Both the position numbers and the translations under genes were made by a program. A DNA stretch of 64,000 bases from an uncultured Pelagibacteraceae bacterium (GTDB taxonomy: Bacteria > Pseudomonadota > Alphaproteobacteria > Pelagibacterales > Pelagibacteraceae). This document shows, one piece after another, positions 53,071-63,600 of the stretch. The notes under the pieces are model-generated. The model was not told the origin of the DNA. It made no database searches and was given only the letters and a program-made list of their open reading frames with translations. The stretch spans positions 1-64,000 of the forward strand of contig CACJPL010000002.1 of the NCBI GenBank assembly GCA_902595285.1. Reading direction: 5' to 3'. The stretch's first letter is position 1. Every line of letters begins with the position of its first letter.

Positions 53071-56000
53071 ATGAGTGAAAAAATACTTGTGCCTGACATT
53101 GGTGACTTTGAAAATGTTGAGGTTATAGAGATACTTGTAAAACCTGGTGATCAAATTAAAGAAAATGATCCAATAGTTACAATTGAAAGTGACAAATCAA
53201 GTGTTGAAATTCCTTCAACATTATCTGGAAAAGTAGATAATGTAGAAGTTAAAGTTGGTGATAAAGTTTCCAAGGGAGATTTATTGCTCAATCTTACATC
53301 ATCATCAAAAACATCATCTGAAAGCGCTCTTCCAAAAGATACAGAAAATATAATCAAACAAGCTGAAGAAGCAATAGCTGAAAAAAAAGAGGAAAAAAAA
53401 ATTATTAGAGAACCATTAGTAGAGAAAAAACAATCTACAATTCAAGTTGTTAATGGTTCTGATATCGACCCACTTGAAACTCAAGATTGGTTGGACTCTT
53501 TGTCTGCGGTAATTTCCAAAGATGGAAATCATAGAGCCCATTTTTTAATAAAAGAATTAATTAATAAAGCTTATCGTGAAGGAGCAAATATTCCCTATAC
53601 TCAAAATACTCCATACATTAATACAATACCTCCTGAGGCTGAAGTAAAGTCTAGTGGTGATCAAAATATTGAAAGAAGAATTAGATCGTTAATTAGATGG
53701 AATGCAGCGGCGATGGTGGTACGTGCTAATAAAAAATATCCTGAGCTTGGTGGACACATTGGTACATTTGCTTCTGCTGCAACATTATATGATGTTGGGA
53801 TGAATCATTTTTGGAGAGCAAAAAATAACAAATTTGGCGGAGATTTAATTTATTTTCAAGGACATAGTGCTCCAGGAATGTATGCAAGGGCATTCTTAGA
53901 AGGTCGATTAAATGAAAAACAACTAGATAGTTTTAGACAAGAAGTAAAGCCTGGAGGTCTATCTTCATATCCACACCCTTGGTTAATGCCAAAATTTTGG
54001 CAATTCCCCACAGTATCTATGGGGTTAGGTCCTATGCTTGCTATATATCAAGCAAGATACATGAAATATTTAATCAACAGAGGTTTGATTAAAGACGAGG
54101 GAAGAAAAGTATGGGCTTTTTTAGGTGATGGAGAAATGGATGAGCCAGAATCAATGGGAGCAATTGGATTAGCTGCAAGAGAAAATTTAGATAATTTAAT
54201 ATTTGTAATAAACTGTAATCTTCAAAGATTAGATGGTCCAGTTAGAGGTAATGGAAAAATTATTCAAGAGCTTGAGGGAAGTTTTAGAGGATCAGGATGG
54301 AATGTAATCAAAGTTATTTGGGGATCATATTGGGATTCATTAATTGCAAATGACAAATCTGGTCATTTAATAAAAGCTATGAATGAGACAGTCGATGGTG
54401 AATATCAAGCAATGAAAGCTAGGAATGGTGCATACGTTAGGGAAAAATTTTTTGGAAAATACCCTGAAACGCTAGAATTAGTATCAAGCATGTCAGATAC
54501 AGATATTTGGAGACTTAATAGAGGTGGTCACGATCCTCACAAAGTTTTTGCTGCATATGATCAAGCGTCTAAACATCAAGGAAGTCCAACAGTAATAATT
54601 GCAAAAACTATTAAAGGTTATGGAATGGGAAAATCAGGAGAAAGTGTAAATACTACTCATCAAACTAAAAAATTAGATGTTGATGACTTGATGTACTATA
54701 GAGATCGATTTGATGTTCCTTTAACAGATGAACAGGTAAGAAATATTGAATACTTTAGGCCTGACGAAAAATCTCCAGAAATACATTACCTTAAAGAAAA
54801 AAGAATTAAATTAGGTGGATATTTACCTGAACGTTCAACTTTCGCTAAACCAATTAAAGCACCCTCAAAAGATATTTTCGATTTCATGAAAGTATCAACT
54901 GGTGAAAAAGAAATGTCTACTACTATGGCCTTAGTACGAATGTTGACAAATTTATTAAGGGATAAAAATATATCTCCTAGACTGGTTCCTATTATTCCTG
55001 ACGAAGCAAGGACGTTTGGTATGGAAGGATTTTTTCAAAAAATAGGGATTTATGCTCATGAAGGACAAAAATATGAGCCTGAGGATGCAGCTCAATTAAG
55101 TTCTTATAGAGAAGATAAAAGTGGTCAAGTTTTAGAGGAAGGTATCAATGAAGCAGGTGCTATGTCTTCTTGGATTGCCGCTGCCACTGCATATACTAAT
55201 CATGATATCGAAATGATCCCAATTTATATTTTTTATTCAATGTTTGGTTTCCAAAGAATAGGAGATCTAGCTTGGGCAGCTGGGGATAGTCAGGCTAGAG
55301 GATTTTTGGTAGGTGCCACAGCTGGAAGAACAACATTAGCTGGAGAAGGCTTACAACACCAGGATGGGCATAGTCATTTAATTGCATCAACTATTCCAAA
55401 TTGTGTAACTTATGATCCTACATTTCATTATGAATTAGCGGTAATTTTTCGAGAGGGTTTAAGAAGAATGCATGAAAAAAATGAGAATGTTTTTTATTAT
55501 ATTACAACAATGAATGAAAATTACTCACACCCAGAAATGCCGAAAGATAAAAATTGTGAGCAAGGCATTTTAAAGGGCATGTATAAAATAAAAGAATTTA
55601 ACAAATACAAAAAAACTAAAATCCAACTTTTAGGATCAGGAACAATTTTAAGGGAAATGATGTCTGCTGCAGAGATTTTACAAAATGATTATCAAATTGA
55701 CAGTGAGATATGGAGTGTAACAAGTTTTAATGAATTAAGAAAAGATGGAATGGAGATAGAAAGATATAATCTTTTGAATCCTGACAAAAAACCTAAAAAA
55801 TCTTATGTTGAGCAATGCCTGGGCCAAACAGAGGGCCCAATTATGGCCGCATCTGATTATATGAGAATGAACTCAGATCAAATCAGATCTTATACTAATA
55901 AAAGTTTTTATTCATTAGGAGCGGATGGCTTTGGAAGAAGTGATACAAGAAAAAATTTAAGAAAATTTTTTGAGGTAGATAAAGAACATTTGGTTGCTTA

Positions 56001-56109
56001 CGGTTTAAGTATTTTAGCAAAAGAACAGCTTATAACTTCTAAATATGCAAAAGATGCAATGAAGAAGTATAATATTGATAGCAACAAACCAATGCCAACA
56101 AAATTATAA
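53071..56109 (+). CDS. aceE: Pyruvate dehydrogenase E1 (homodimeric AceE) with an N-terminal lipoyl domain
   Basis: 1012 residues, about 125 longer than standard AceE. Residues 1-76 are a complete lipoyl domain (VPDIGDFENVEVIE, lipoylation site ESDKSSVEIP with Lys42), then a Lys/Glu-rich linker, then the AceE body from about 130: DPLETQDWLDSL, HIGTFASAATLYDVG, and the thiamine diphosphate motif GDGEMDEPE near 352. Later AHEGQKYEPEDA and LAGEGLQHQDGHSH match AceE. It decarboxylates pyruvate and passes the acetyl group to a lipoyl arm. The frame is continuous and starts with a normal ATG, so the fusion is not a frame artefact. aceF follows immediately. Confidence 0.93.
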   Translation: MSEKILVPDIGDFENVEVIEILVKPGDQIKENDPIVTIESDKSSVEIPSTLSGKVDNVEVKVGDKVSKGDLLLNLTSSSKTSSESALPKDTENIIKQAEEAIAEKKEEKKIIREPLVEKKQSTIQVVNGSDIDPLETQDWLDSLSAVISKDGNHRAHFLIKELINKAYREGANIPYTQNTPYINTIPPEAEVKSSGDQNIERRIRSLIRWNAAAMVVRANKKYPELGGHIGTFASAATLYDVGMNHFWRAKNNKFGGDLIYFQGHSAPGMYARAFLEGRLNEKQLDSFRQEVKPGGLSSYPHPWLMPKFWQFPTVSMGLGPMLAIYQARYMKYLINRGLIKDEGRKVWAFLGDGEMDEPESMGAIGLAARENLDNLIFVINCNLQRLDGPVRGNGKIIQELEGSFRGSGWNVIKVIWGSYWDSLIANDKSGHLIKAMNETVDGEYQAMKARNGAYVREKFFGKYPETLELVSSMSDTDIWRLNRGGHDPHKVFAAYDQASKHQGSPTVIIAKTIKGYGMGKSGESVNTTHQTKKLDVDDLMYYRDRFDVPLTDEQVRNIEYFRPDEKSPEIHYLKEKRIKLGGYLPERSTFAKPIKAPSKDIFDFMKVSTGEKEMSTTMALVRMLTNLLRDKNISPRLVPIIPDEARTFGMEGFFQKIGIYAHEGQKYEPEDAAQLSSYREDKSGQVLEEGINEAGAMSSWIAAATAYTNHDIEMIPIYIFYSMFGFQRIGDLAWAAGDSQARGFLVGATAGRTTLAGEGLQHQDGHSHLIASTIPNCVTYDPTFHYELAVIFREGLRRMHEKNENVFYYITTMNENYSHPEMPKDKNCEQGILKGMYKIKEFNKYKKTKIQLLGSGTILREMMSAAEILQNDYQIDSEIWSVTSFNELRKDGMEIERYNLLNPDKKPKKSYVEQCLGQTEGPIMAASDYMRMNSDQIRSYTNKSFYSLGADGFGRSDTRKNLRKFFEVDKEHLVAYGLSILAKEQLITSKYAKDAMKKYNIDSNKPMPTKL

Positions 56110-57372
56110 ATGTCAGAAACTGAGATTAAAGTACCAAATATTGGAGATTTTAAAGATGTTGAGGTCATTGAGGTATTAGTTGCTGAGGGTCAATCAATTA
56201 AAAAAAATGATGCTCTAATAACAATTGAAAGTGATAAATCTAGCGTAGAAATACCATCAAATTTAGAAGGTAAAATTAAAAATTTAAAAATAAAAGTAGG
56301 AGACAAAGTTTCTGAGGGTGACTTAATTTTAATTATAGATAGTACCTCTGAAGTTAAAAATGAAGATGTTGAAGAAAAACCAGAAATTGAAAAAGAGCTA
56401 AAACAAACTGAGGTAATAAAACCTGAAATCCAAGTAAAAACTTTTTCTAAAAATAATATTTCAGACATTTCATCTGCAAGTCCAAAAGCTAGAAAATTTG
56501 CTAGAGAACTTGGTGTAGATATTAATCAAGTAGTGGGAAGTCAGAAAGATGGTAGAGTTGTTGAAGATGATATTAAAAAATTTGTTTCATCTAATTCTAA
56601 AAACAAGGTTGTAGTAAAAGCTAATAAACCAGATAAAATTAAAAATGAATTTGAACATTCTGATTTTGGTGAAATAGAAATTAAAGACATACCAAGAGTA
56701 AAAAAATTATCATCAAAATATCTTACAAATTCATGGACAACAATTCCTCATGTTACAAATCATGATGAAGCCGACATAACGGAGATGGAAAGTTTTAGAA
56801 GTTCATTAACAGATATGTATACTGGAGAAAAAATTAAAATTACACCTCTAGCATTTATAATAAAGGCTTTAGTTGCGTCTCTTAAGAAATTTCCTAGTTT
56901 TAATTCTTCTATCGACGAAATTGAGATTGGAAAAATGACTTTAAAAAAATATTATCATATTGGGATAGCAGTTGACACTCCAAATGGATTAATGGTTCCA
57001 AAAATAAGAAATGCAAATAACAAAAAAATTTCTCTGATAAGTAAAGAATTAAAGGAGGTGAGCGAACTTTGTAGAAATTTAAAAATTGATAAAAAAGAAT
57101 TGTTTGGTGGCTCGATGACGATTACGAGTTTAGGTGGTATAGGAGGTTCATTTTTTACTCCTATAATTAATTATCCTGAAGTTGCTATATTAGGAGTAGG
57201 AAGATCAGAAAAAAAACAAATTTTTATGAACGGGAAATTTCAAACCAGGACCATGCTGCCAATTTCTTTATCTTATGATCACAGAATTATTGATGGTGCT
57301 GAAGCAGCTAGGTTTAATAATGATCTAAAAGAAAACTTAGGTAAAAATTTTGCTTATAAACTAGCTGTCTAA
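56110..57372 (+). CDS. aceF: Dihydrolipoyllysine acetyltransferase (PDH E2)
   Basis: 420 residues. One lipoyl domain (1-78, ESDKSSVEIP with Lys43) closely similar to that fused to AceE, a linker, the peripheral subunit-binding domain SPKARKFARELGVDINQVVG near residue 123, and the acyltransferase domain with the catalytic His motif SYDHRIIDGAEAARF near 393. It carries acetyl groups to CoA. Starts right after the aceE stop. Gammaproteobacterial AceF working with homodimeric E1 often has two or three lipoyl domains; here one sits on E2 and one on E1. No lpd (E3) gene follows. Confidence 0.93.
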   Translation: MSETEIKVPNIGDFKDVEVIEVLVAEGQSIKKNDALITIESDKSSVEIPSNLEGKIKNLKIKVGDKVSEGDLILIIDSTSEVKNEDVEEKPEIEKELKQTEVIKPEIQVKTFSKNNISDISSASPKARKFARELGVDINQVVGSQKDGRVVEDDIKKFVSSNSKNKVVVKANKPDKIKNEFEHSDFGEIEIKDIPRVKKLSSKYLTNSWTTIPHVTNHDEADITEMESFRSSLTDMYTGEKIKITPLAFIIKALVASLKKFPSFNSSIDEIEIGKMTLKKYYHIGIAVDTPNGLMVPKIRNANNKKISLISKELKEVSELCRNLKIDKKELFGGSMTITSLGGIGGSFFTPIINYPEVAILGVGRSEKKQIFMNGKFQTRTMLPISLSYDHRIIDGAEAARFNNDLKENLGKNFAYKLAV

Positions 57373-57378
57373 TTAAAA

Positions 57379-58272
57379 ATGAATAAATCTATATCATTAT
57401 TTAGTGCCTTGTTGTGCACTTTCATTTGGGGAACAACTTTTATTGCCCAAGATACGGGCATGGATAATATCGGCCCTTTTACATTTAATGCTGTGAGATT
57501 TTTTGTTGGTTTTTTAGCCATAATTCCACTTATGATTTTATTTGAATTAAAAAATTTTAAATCAGAATTTAAATTAGATAAAAAAACTTTCATAATTTAT
57601 TCATTATTAATTGGAATTTCTTTATTCTTAGGCTCAGCACTACAACAAGTTGCTTTGCTTTATACAGATGTTGCAAACGCTGCTTTTTTTACAATTTTTT
57701 ATGTGCCAATGGTACCGATTATCATTTTTTTGTTTGGTAAAAAATCAATGCATTGGAGCGTATGGCCTTCCGTAGTTCTATGTTTGATTGGAGGATATCT
57801 ATTAACAAATTTTCATGATGCAACAGTAAGATTAGGAGATACTTTAGTTGTTCTTGGAGCTTTATTTTGGAGCACTCATATCATTTTTACTGGGATCATT
57901 ATAACTAAATATAATCTTCCACTTACTTTAGGAGCTGCGCAGACTTTAATTGTGGCTATTTTTTCATTTATAATTGGAATTATTTATGAAGAATTTATTT
58001 TAAATAATATTTTAAAGGAAATTTATTCAATTTTATATGCTGGAATATTATCTGGTGGATTTGCATTTGTTCTACAAATTTATGCACAGAGAAATATTAC
58101 ACCTGCACCAGCAGCCATTATATTTTCTCTTGAGGGAGTATTTGCCACGATAGCTGCTTGGTTTATTTTAAATCAAATTCTAGATATAAATAATTTGCTT
58201 GGATGCTTTTTTATTCTACTTGGAGTTCTTTTATCTCAATTGCTACCTTTGATTAAAAAGAAAAATACTTAA
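57379..58272 (+). CDS. EamA/DMT-superfamily transporter
   Basis: 297 residues with ten hydrophobic helices in two EamA repeats. FIWGTTFIAQDTGMDNIGPFTFNAVRF near the start (quoted in part: FIWGTTFIA) and PAPAAIIFSLEGVFATIAAW near residue 240 are the repeat signatures. Such proteins export amino acids or other metabolites; substrate unknown. It follows aceF by 6 bases, but this need not mean a shared function. Convergent with uppP, overlapping by 4 bases. Confidence 0.85.
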   Translation: MNKSISLFSALLCTFIWGTTFIAQDTGMDNIGPFTFNAVRFFVGFLAIIPLMILFELKNFKSEFKLDKKTFIIYSLLIGISLFLGSALQQVALLYTDVANAAFFTIFYVPMVPIIIFLFGKKSMHWSVWPSVVLCLIGGYLLTNFHDATVRLGDTLVVLGALFWSTHIIFTGIIITKYNLPLTLGAAQTLIVAIFSFIIGIIYEEFILNNILKEIYSILYAGILSGGFAFVLQIYAQRNITPAPAAIIFSLEGVFATIAAWFILNQILDINNLLGCFFILLGVLLSQLLPLIKKKNT

Positions 58273-59033
58273 TAAATTAAACTAAATAAAATAATAGCAA
58301 TTATAATTCTATAAATTACAAAAGCGTTCATTGAAAATTTATTTATATAAATTAAAAAGAATTTAACTGTTAGAAAAGAAAAAATAAAAGAAGATATAAT
58401 TGCAATAACTATTAAGTAGTTTAATTCAATTGCTTGTTCGAAAACATCTTTTAAGCTTAAGGCACTAGCTCCAGCTAATGCTGGGATAGAAAGTAAAAAA
58501 GATATCTTACTTGAATCTACTCTATTAAATTTTAAAATTCTCGCAGCTGTTATGGTAATTCCTGCTCTACTCACTCCGGGCACAAGAGAGAAAATTTGGA
58601 AAATACCTATAAATATTATTGACTGCAAATTTAAATTTGAGGAAATTTTTTTATCAAATCGATTTTTGTCTGAGATGTATAAAATAATTGCAAATATTAA
58701 TGTAGTCCATGCTATAATTTCTATGTTTCTTAACTGATAAATAAAACCTGTATTATAAAGTATATAACCAACAATTATTAATGGAATAGATCCAAGTATA
58801 ATTAAACTCAAAAGTCTTTTATTTTTTCTAGCATCAAAAAGTTCATCTCTAAAAAAATAAATTATTGCCATTAGAGATCCTAAATGAAGGCTTATATCAA
58901 TTAAAAGAGAACCGGACTTAAATTCATATAACGTGGAAACCAAAATTAAATGAGCAGAAGAGCTTATAGGCAGAAATTCAGATATTCCTTGAATTGCAGA
59001 GAGAATTAAAACTTCTATAATATTTTGAAACAT
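58269..59033 (-). CDS. uppP: Undecaprenyl-diphosphatase UppP (BacA)
   Basis: 254 residues, a polytopic membrane protein. Signature 1 AIQGISEFLPISSSAHLIL near residue 14 with the catalytic Glu, and signature 2 FSLVPGVSRAGITITAARIL near 150 with the catalytic Arg. It recycles undecaprenyl phosphate for peptidoglycan and glycan synthesis. Confidence 0.93.
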   Translation of the reverse strand: MFQNIIEVLILSAIQGISEFLPISSSAHLILVSTLYEFKSGSLLIDISLHLGSLMAIIYFFRDELFDARKNKRLLSLIILGSIPLIIVGYILYNTGFIYQLRNIEIIAWTTLIFAIILYISDKNRFDKKISSNLNLQSIIFIGIFQIFSLVPGVSRAGITITAARILKFNRVDSSKISFLLSIPALAGASALSLKDVFEQAIELNYLIVIAIISSFIFSFLTVKFFLIYINKFSMNAFVIYRIIIAIILFSLIY

Positions 59034-59081
59034 TATTTCTTCGTAACTTATAAAGTATTTATTTAAAACAATTCGATTTAA

Positions 59082-59096
59082 GCATAATAGCTATGC
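59082..59096. promoter_or_regulatory. Inverted repeat in the gltD upstream region
   Basis: GCATA-ATAGC-TATGC, a 5-bp inverted repeat about 120 bases upstream of the gltD start. Possible operator half-sites or chance symmetry in AT-rich DNA. Confidence 0.35.
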
Positions 59097-59140
59097 AATA
59101 ATTAAAAACTTGTTTATTGATGGTAATTATTTAAAAATTA

Positions 59141-59159
59141 AGGTCAATATATATGACCT
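59141..59159. promoter_or_regulatory. Perfect inverted repeat AGGTCA-n7-TGACCT upstream of gltD
   Basis: Six-base arms with an A/T-only 7-base spacer, centred about 67 bases before the gltD ATG. GC-bearing arms stand out in an otherwise A/T gap. A dimeric regulator of glutamate synthase is likely; identity unknown. Confidence 0.55.
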
Positions 59160-59216
59160 ATTTTATACTTTATATACATAATTCTAAGTATATTTTGCCA
59201 AAAATTAAATAAAATT

Positions 59217-60656
59217 ATGCCTGATAAAATGCTTAAATTTGTTAAAATAGGTCAACAAACTCCACCTAAAAGAGAAGTTGATACGAGAAAGAAAGATTTT
59301 AACGAAATTTATGATGAGTATATCAATGAAAAAGCCAAAGAACAGTCAAGTAGGTGTTCGCAATGTGGAGTACCTTTTTGCCAAGTTCATTGTCCTTTAA
59401 GTAACAACATTCCAGATTGGCTTAAGCTGACAGCTGAGGGAAGATTAAAAGAGGCATATGAATTATCCCAAAGCACAAACAATATGCCTGAAGTGTGTGG
59501 CCGAATTTGCCCTCAAGATAGATTGTGCGAGGGAAATTGTGTAATTGAACAGTCTGGTCATGGAACAGTAACTATTGGATCAGTAGAAAAATATATTACA
59601 GATAATGCTTGGGCTCAGGGTTGGGTAAACCCAATTAAGGTAATAAATGAAAAAAAACAAAGTGTAGGAATTATAGGAGCAGGTCCTGCTGGTTTAGCTG
59701 CTGCAGAACAATTAAGAAAAAATGGATATAAAATTACTGTCTACGATAGATATGATAGAGCAGGAGGATTATTAATTTATGGAATTCCAAATTTTAAATT
59801 AGAAAAAGAAGTTGTAGAGCGAAGAACAAAACTCTTAAAGGATGGAGGAATTGAATTTGTTCAAAATTTTGAAGTTGGTAAGGATGCAAGTCTAGATCAA
59901 TTGAGAAAAAAACATGATGCAATTTTAATTGCTACAGGAGTTTATAAAGCAAGAGAAGTAAACTTACCTGGAAATGATCTTGATAATATTTTTCCTGCAA
60001 TGGATTTTTTAACAGCATCTAATAAAAAAGGTCTAGGAGATGATGTTGAGTTGTTTGATAAAGGAATTTTAAACGCAGAAGGTAAAGATGTTGTTGTAAT
60101 CGGTGGAGGTGACACAGCAATGGATTGTGTAAGAACCTCTATAAGACAAAAGGCAAAATCTGTTAAATGTTTGTACAGAAGAGATAAAGAAAATATGCCA
60201 GGATCTGCTAGAGAAGTTGCAAATGCAGAAGAAGAAGGTGTTGAGTTTGTTTGGTTATCGAGTCCTAAAGAATTTAAAGGTACAAATAAAGTAGAAAAAA
60301 TAATTGTAGATCAAATTAAATTAGGTGATCCAGACGAGTCAGGAAGAAGAAAGCCACAAGTACAAGAAGGCTCAAGTTACGAAACAAAAGCAGATATGGT
60401 TATTAAAGCACTAGGTTTTGATCCAGAGGATTTACCAAATTTATTTGATAGTAGTGAATTACAAGTAACAAAGTGGGGAACTATTAAAACAGATTTTGAT
60501 ACTTTGGAAACAAATATAAAAGGAGTGTTTGCTGCTGGTGATATAGTTAGAGGAGCTTCATTAGTTGTTTGGGCAATAAAAGATGGAAGAGATGCAGCAG
60601 CTTCAATTAAAACTTATCTAGAGAGTAAAACTAAAGTAGAAAAAAGAGTGGCTTAA
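59217..60656 (+). CDS. gltD: Glutamate synthase (NADPH) small subunit GltD
   Basis: 479 residues. N-terminal ferredoxin-like Cys clusters RCSQCGVPFCQVHCPL near residue 46 and CGRICPQDRLCEGNCVIEQ near 93 (4Fe-4S sites), FAD site GIIGAGPAGLAAAEQL near 151, NADPH site VVVIGGGDTAMDCVRT near 290, and FAAGDIVRGASLVVWAI near 442. It feeds electrons from NADPH to GltB in the GS-GOGAT ammonium assimilation route. Its stop overlaps the gltB start by one base (TAATG). Confidence 0.95.
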   Translation: MPDKMLKFVKIGQQTPPKREVDTRKKDFNEIYDEYINEKAKEQSSRCSQCGVPFCQVHCPLSNNIPDWLKLTAEGRLKEAYELSQSTNNMPEVCGRICPQDRLCEGNCVIEQSGHGTVTIGSVEKYITDNAWAQGWVNPIKVINEKKQSVGIIGAGPAGLAAAEQLRKNGYKITVYDRYDRAGGLLIYGIPNFKLEKEVVERRTKLLKDGGIEFVQNFEVGKDASLDQLRKKHDAILIATGVYKAREVNLPGNDLDNIFPAMDFLTASNKKGLGDDVELFDKGILNAEGKDVVVIGGGDTAMDCVRTSIRQKAKSVKCLYRRDKENMPGSAREVANAEEEGVEFVWLSSPKEFKGTNKVEKIIVDQIKLGDPDESGRRKPQVQEGSSYETKADMVIKALGFDPEDLPNLFDSSELQVTKWGTIKTDFDTLETNIKGVFAAGDIVRGASLVVWAIKDGRDAAASIKTYLESKTKVEKRVA

Positions 60657-63600
60657 TGGAAAATTACAAAAAGAATCTTCATCTTTTAAAAGAAAATAAT
60701 GTTTATTCAGAAGACATGGAGCATGATGCTTGTGGTGTTGGTATAATTGCATCAACTGAAGGTAAAAAATCTCGTAAAGTTGTAGAGTATGGTATTGAAG
60801 CGTTAAAAGCAGTTTGGCATAGAGGTGCTGTAGATGCTGATGGGAAAACTGGTGATGGAGCTGGAATTCATGTTGAAATACCAAAAGATTTCTTCATTGA
60901 AAAGATAGAAGTCACAGGACACACACATGACAATTCTGAAATATGTGTGGGCATGATATTTCTGCCTCGGAATGATTACGCAGCACAAGAAAGTTGCAAA
61001 ACAATTGTAGAAAGTGAATTAACAAAAAATGATTTTAGCATTTACGGTTGGAGACAAGTTCCGGTTAACCCAAAAGTTTTAGGAGAAAAGGCATTCCAAA
61101 CAATGCCTGAAATTATCCAAGTATTGTTTAAACCTTATAATCCAGAATTAACAAATAAAAATTTAGAAAGAAAAATTTATGAAACTAGGAGAAAGATAGA
61201 AAACGAAGCTTTTAAAAAATCTTTAAACAATTTTTATATTTGTTCATTGAGTTCTAAATCTATCATTTACAAGGGAATGTTTTTAGCTGAAGCTATCTCA
61301 GATTTTTACCTTGATTTAAAAGATGAGAGATTTGTTTCAAGGTTTGCTATTTTTCATCAAAGATTTTCAACAAATACAGCACCTAGCTGGAATTTAGCTC
61401 AACCCTTTAGAGCTATAGCGCATAATGGAGAAATTAATACTTATAGAGGAAATAAAAATTGGATGAAAGTTCATGAACAAGAGATGAATAGTCCCCTTTT
61501 TGACGATGTTGAGAACTTAAAACCTGTTATACAACAGGGAGCATCAGACTCTGCTGCATTAGATAATGTTTTTGAATTATTAAATATATCTGGTCAGCCT
61601 GCTCCTTTGGCTAAGCTTATGTTAGTTCCAGACGCATGGTCTAAAAAAAATAAAACTCTACCAAAAGATCACCAACAATTATTTAATTTTTTAAACAGTA
61701 CTATGGAGCCATGGGATGGACCAGCAGCTATTGCTGGAACTGATAATGAGTGGGTTATAGCCGCAAATGATAGAAATGGATTAAGACCTTTAAGATACGC
61801 AATTACAAAAGACAAATTATTATTTGCAGGTTCTGAAACAGGAATGATTGAATTAAATGAAAAAAGAATTTTGTCAAAGGGAAGATTGGGTCCAGGGGAA
61901 ATAATTGGAGTTAGAATAGAAAAAGGTAAAGTATTTACTAATAAGCAAATAAAAGATTATTTAGCCAAAGAGTATAAACACTTTAATTCACAAATTATCG
62001 ACCTAGATGATAAGTTAACTATTTCAGATGAAAAAAATTCTTTTTCGGGAGATGATTTAAGAAGAAGACAATATACTTTTGGAATAAGTTTAGAAGATCT
62101 TGAGCTCATACTGCATCCTATGGCAGAAGATGCTAAAGAAGCAACTGGATCTATGGGGGACGATACACCATTAGCTGTTTTGTCAGACAGATATAGACCT
62201 TTATACCATTTTTTTAGACAGAATTTTAGTCAAGTCACAAACCCACCAATAGACTCTTTAAGAGAAAACAAGGTTATGAGTTTGAAAACAAGATTTGGAA
62301 ATCTTGGAAATATTTTAAATTTTGATAATTTAACAAAGCAAAATATTTATGTTTTAAATAGTCCAATATTATCAAATTCTCAGTTTGAAAAATTTATAAA
62401 TTTTTTTGGCAATAATTCATCTATAATAGATTGTACTTTTTCTGAGGAAGAAACTTTATTTGACTCAATTAAAAAAATCCAAAAAGAAGCTGAAATTGCA
62501 GTAAGACAGGGAGTTACTCAATTGATTTTAAGTGACAAGGAGCTTTCTACCTTAAAACTTCCAATACCAATGCTTTTAGCAGTTGGATCAATTAATTCAT
62601 TCCTTATTGAAAAAAAACTAAGAGGATATGTATCAATAAATGTTCAATCTGGAGAGGCTTTAGATACACATTCTTTTGCAACTTTAATAGGAGTTGGAGC
62701 AACTACTGTAAATCCATATTTAGCATTTGATAGTTTATTTCAGCGTCATGAAAAGAAATTATTTGGTCAATTTAGCTTTGATGAATGTGTAGAGAGATAC
62801 ATAAAATCAGTAAACGCAGGTTTATTAAAAATCATGTCTAAGATGGGTATTTCAGTTCTAAGTTCTTATAGAGGTGGATGTAACTTTGAAACCGTAGGTT
62901 TAAGTAGAACAATTGTTGCAGATTATTTTCCAGGAGTTGTCTCTAAAATTTCAGGTATTGGACTTACGGGTATAGAGAAAAAAATTAGAGAAATTCACAA
63001 AGAGGCATTTGAAAGTTCTGAAACCATATTGCCGATAGGCGGTATATATAGATATCGTAAAAATGGTGAAACACATCAATATCAAGGAAAATTAATACAT
63101 TTACTCCAAAGTGCAGTAGGTTCTAGTTCTTATGATGCCTATAAAAGATATGCGGATGGAATATATAGTTTACCACCTATTAATCTTAGAGACTTAATTG
63201 ATTTCAGAGAAAAAAAATTAAGTGGGCCGATAGATATTTCTGAGGTTGAACCAATAGAAAATATTTTAAAAAGATTTGGAAGTGGGAGTATGTCTCATGG
63301 AGCTTTATCGAAAGAGGCACATGAAACTTTGGCAACTGGTATGAATAGGATCAAAGGTGCTTCATGTAGTGGAGAGGGCGGTGAAGACGCAAGTAGATTT
63401 AAAGTTTTACATAATGGTGACAGCGCAAACTCAAGAGTTAAACAAATTGCTTCTGCAAGATTCGGAGTTACAGTTAACTATCTTAATAATTGCAATGAGA
63501 TAGAAATTAAAATTGCACAAGGCGCTAAGCCTGGTGAAGGTGGTCAGTTACCTGGATTTAAAGTTACAGAAGAGATTGCAAAACTTAGACATTCAACTCC

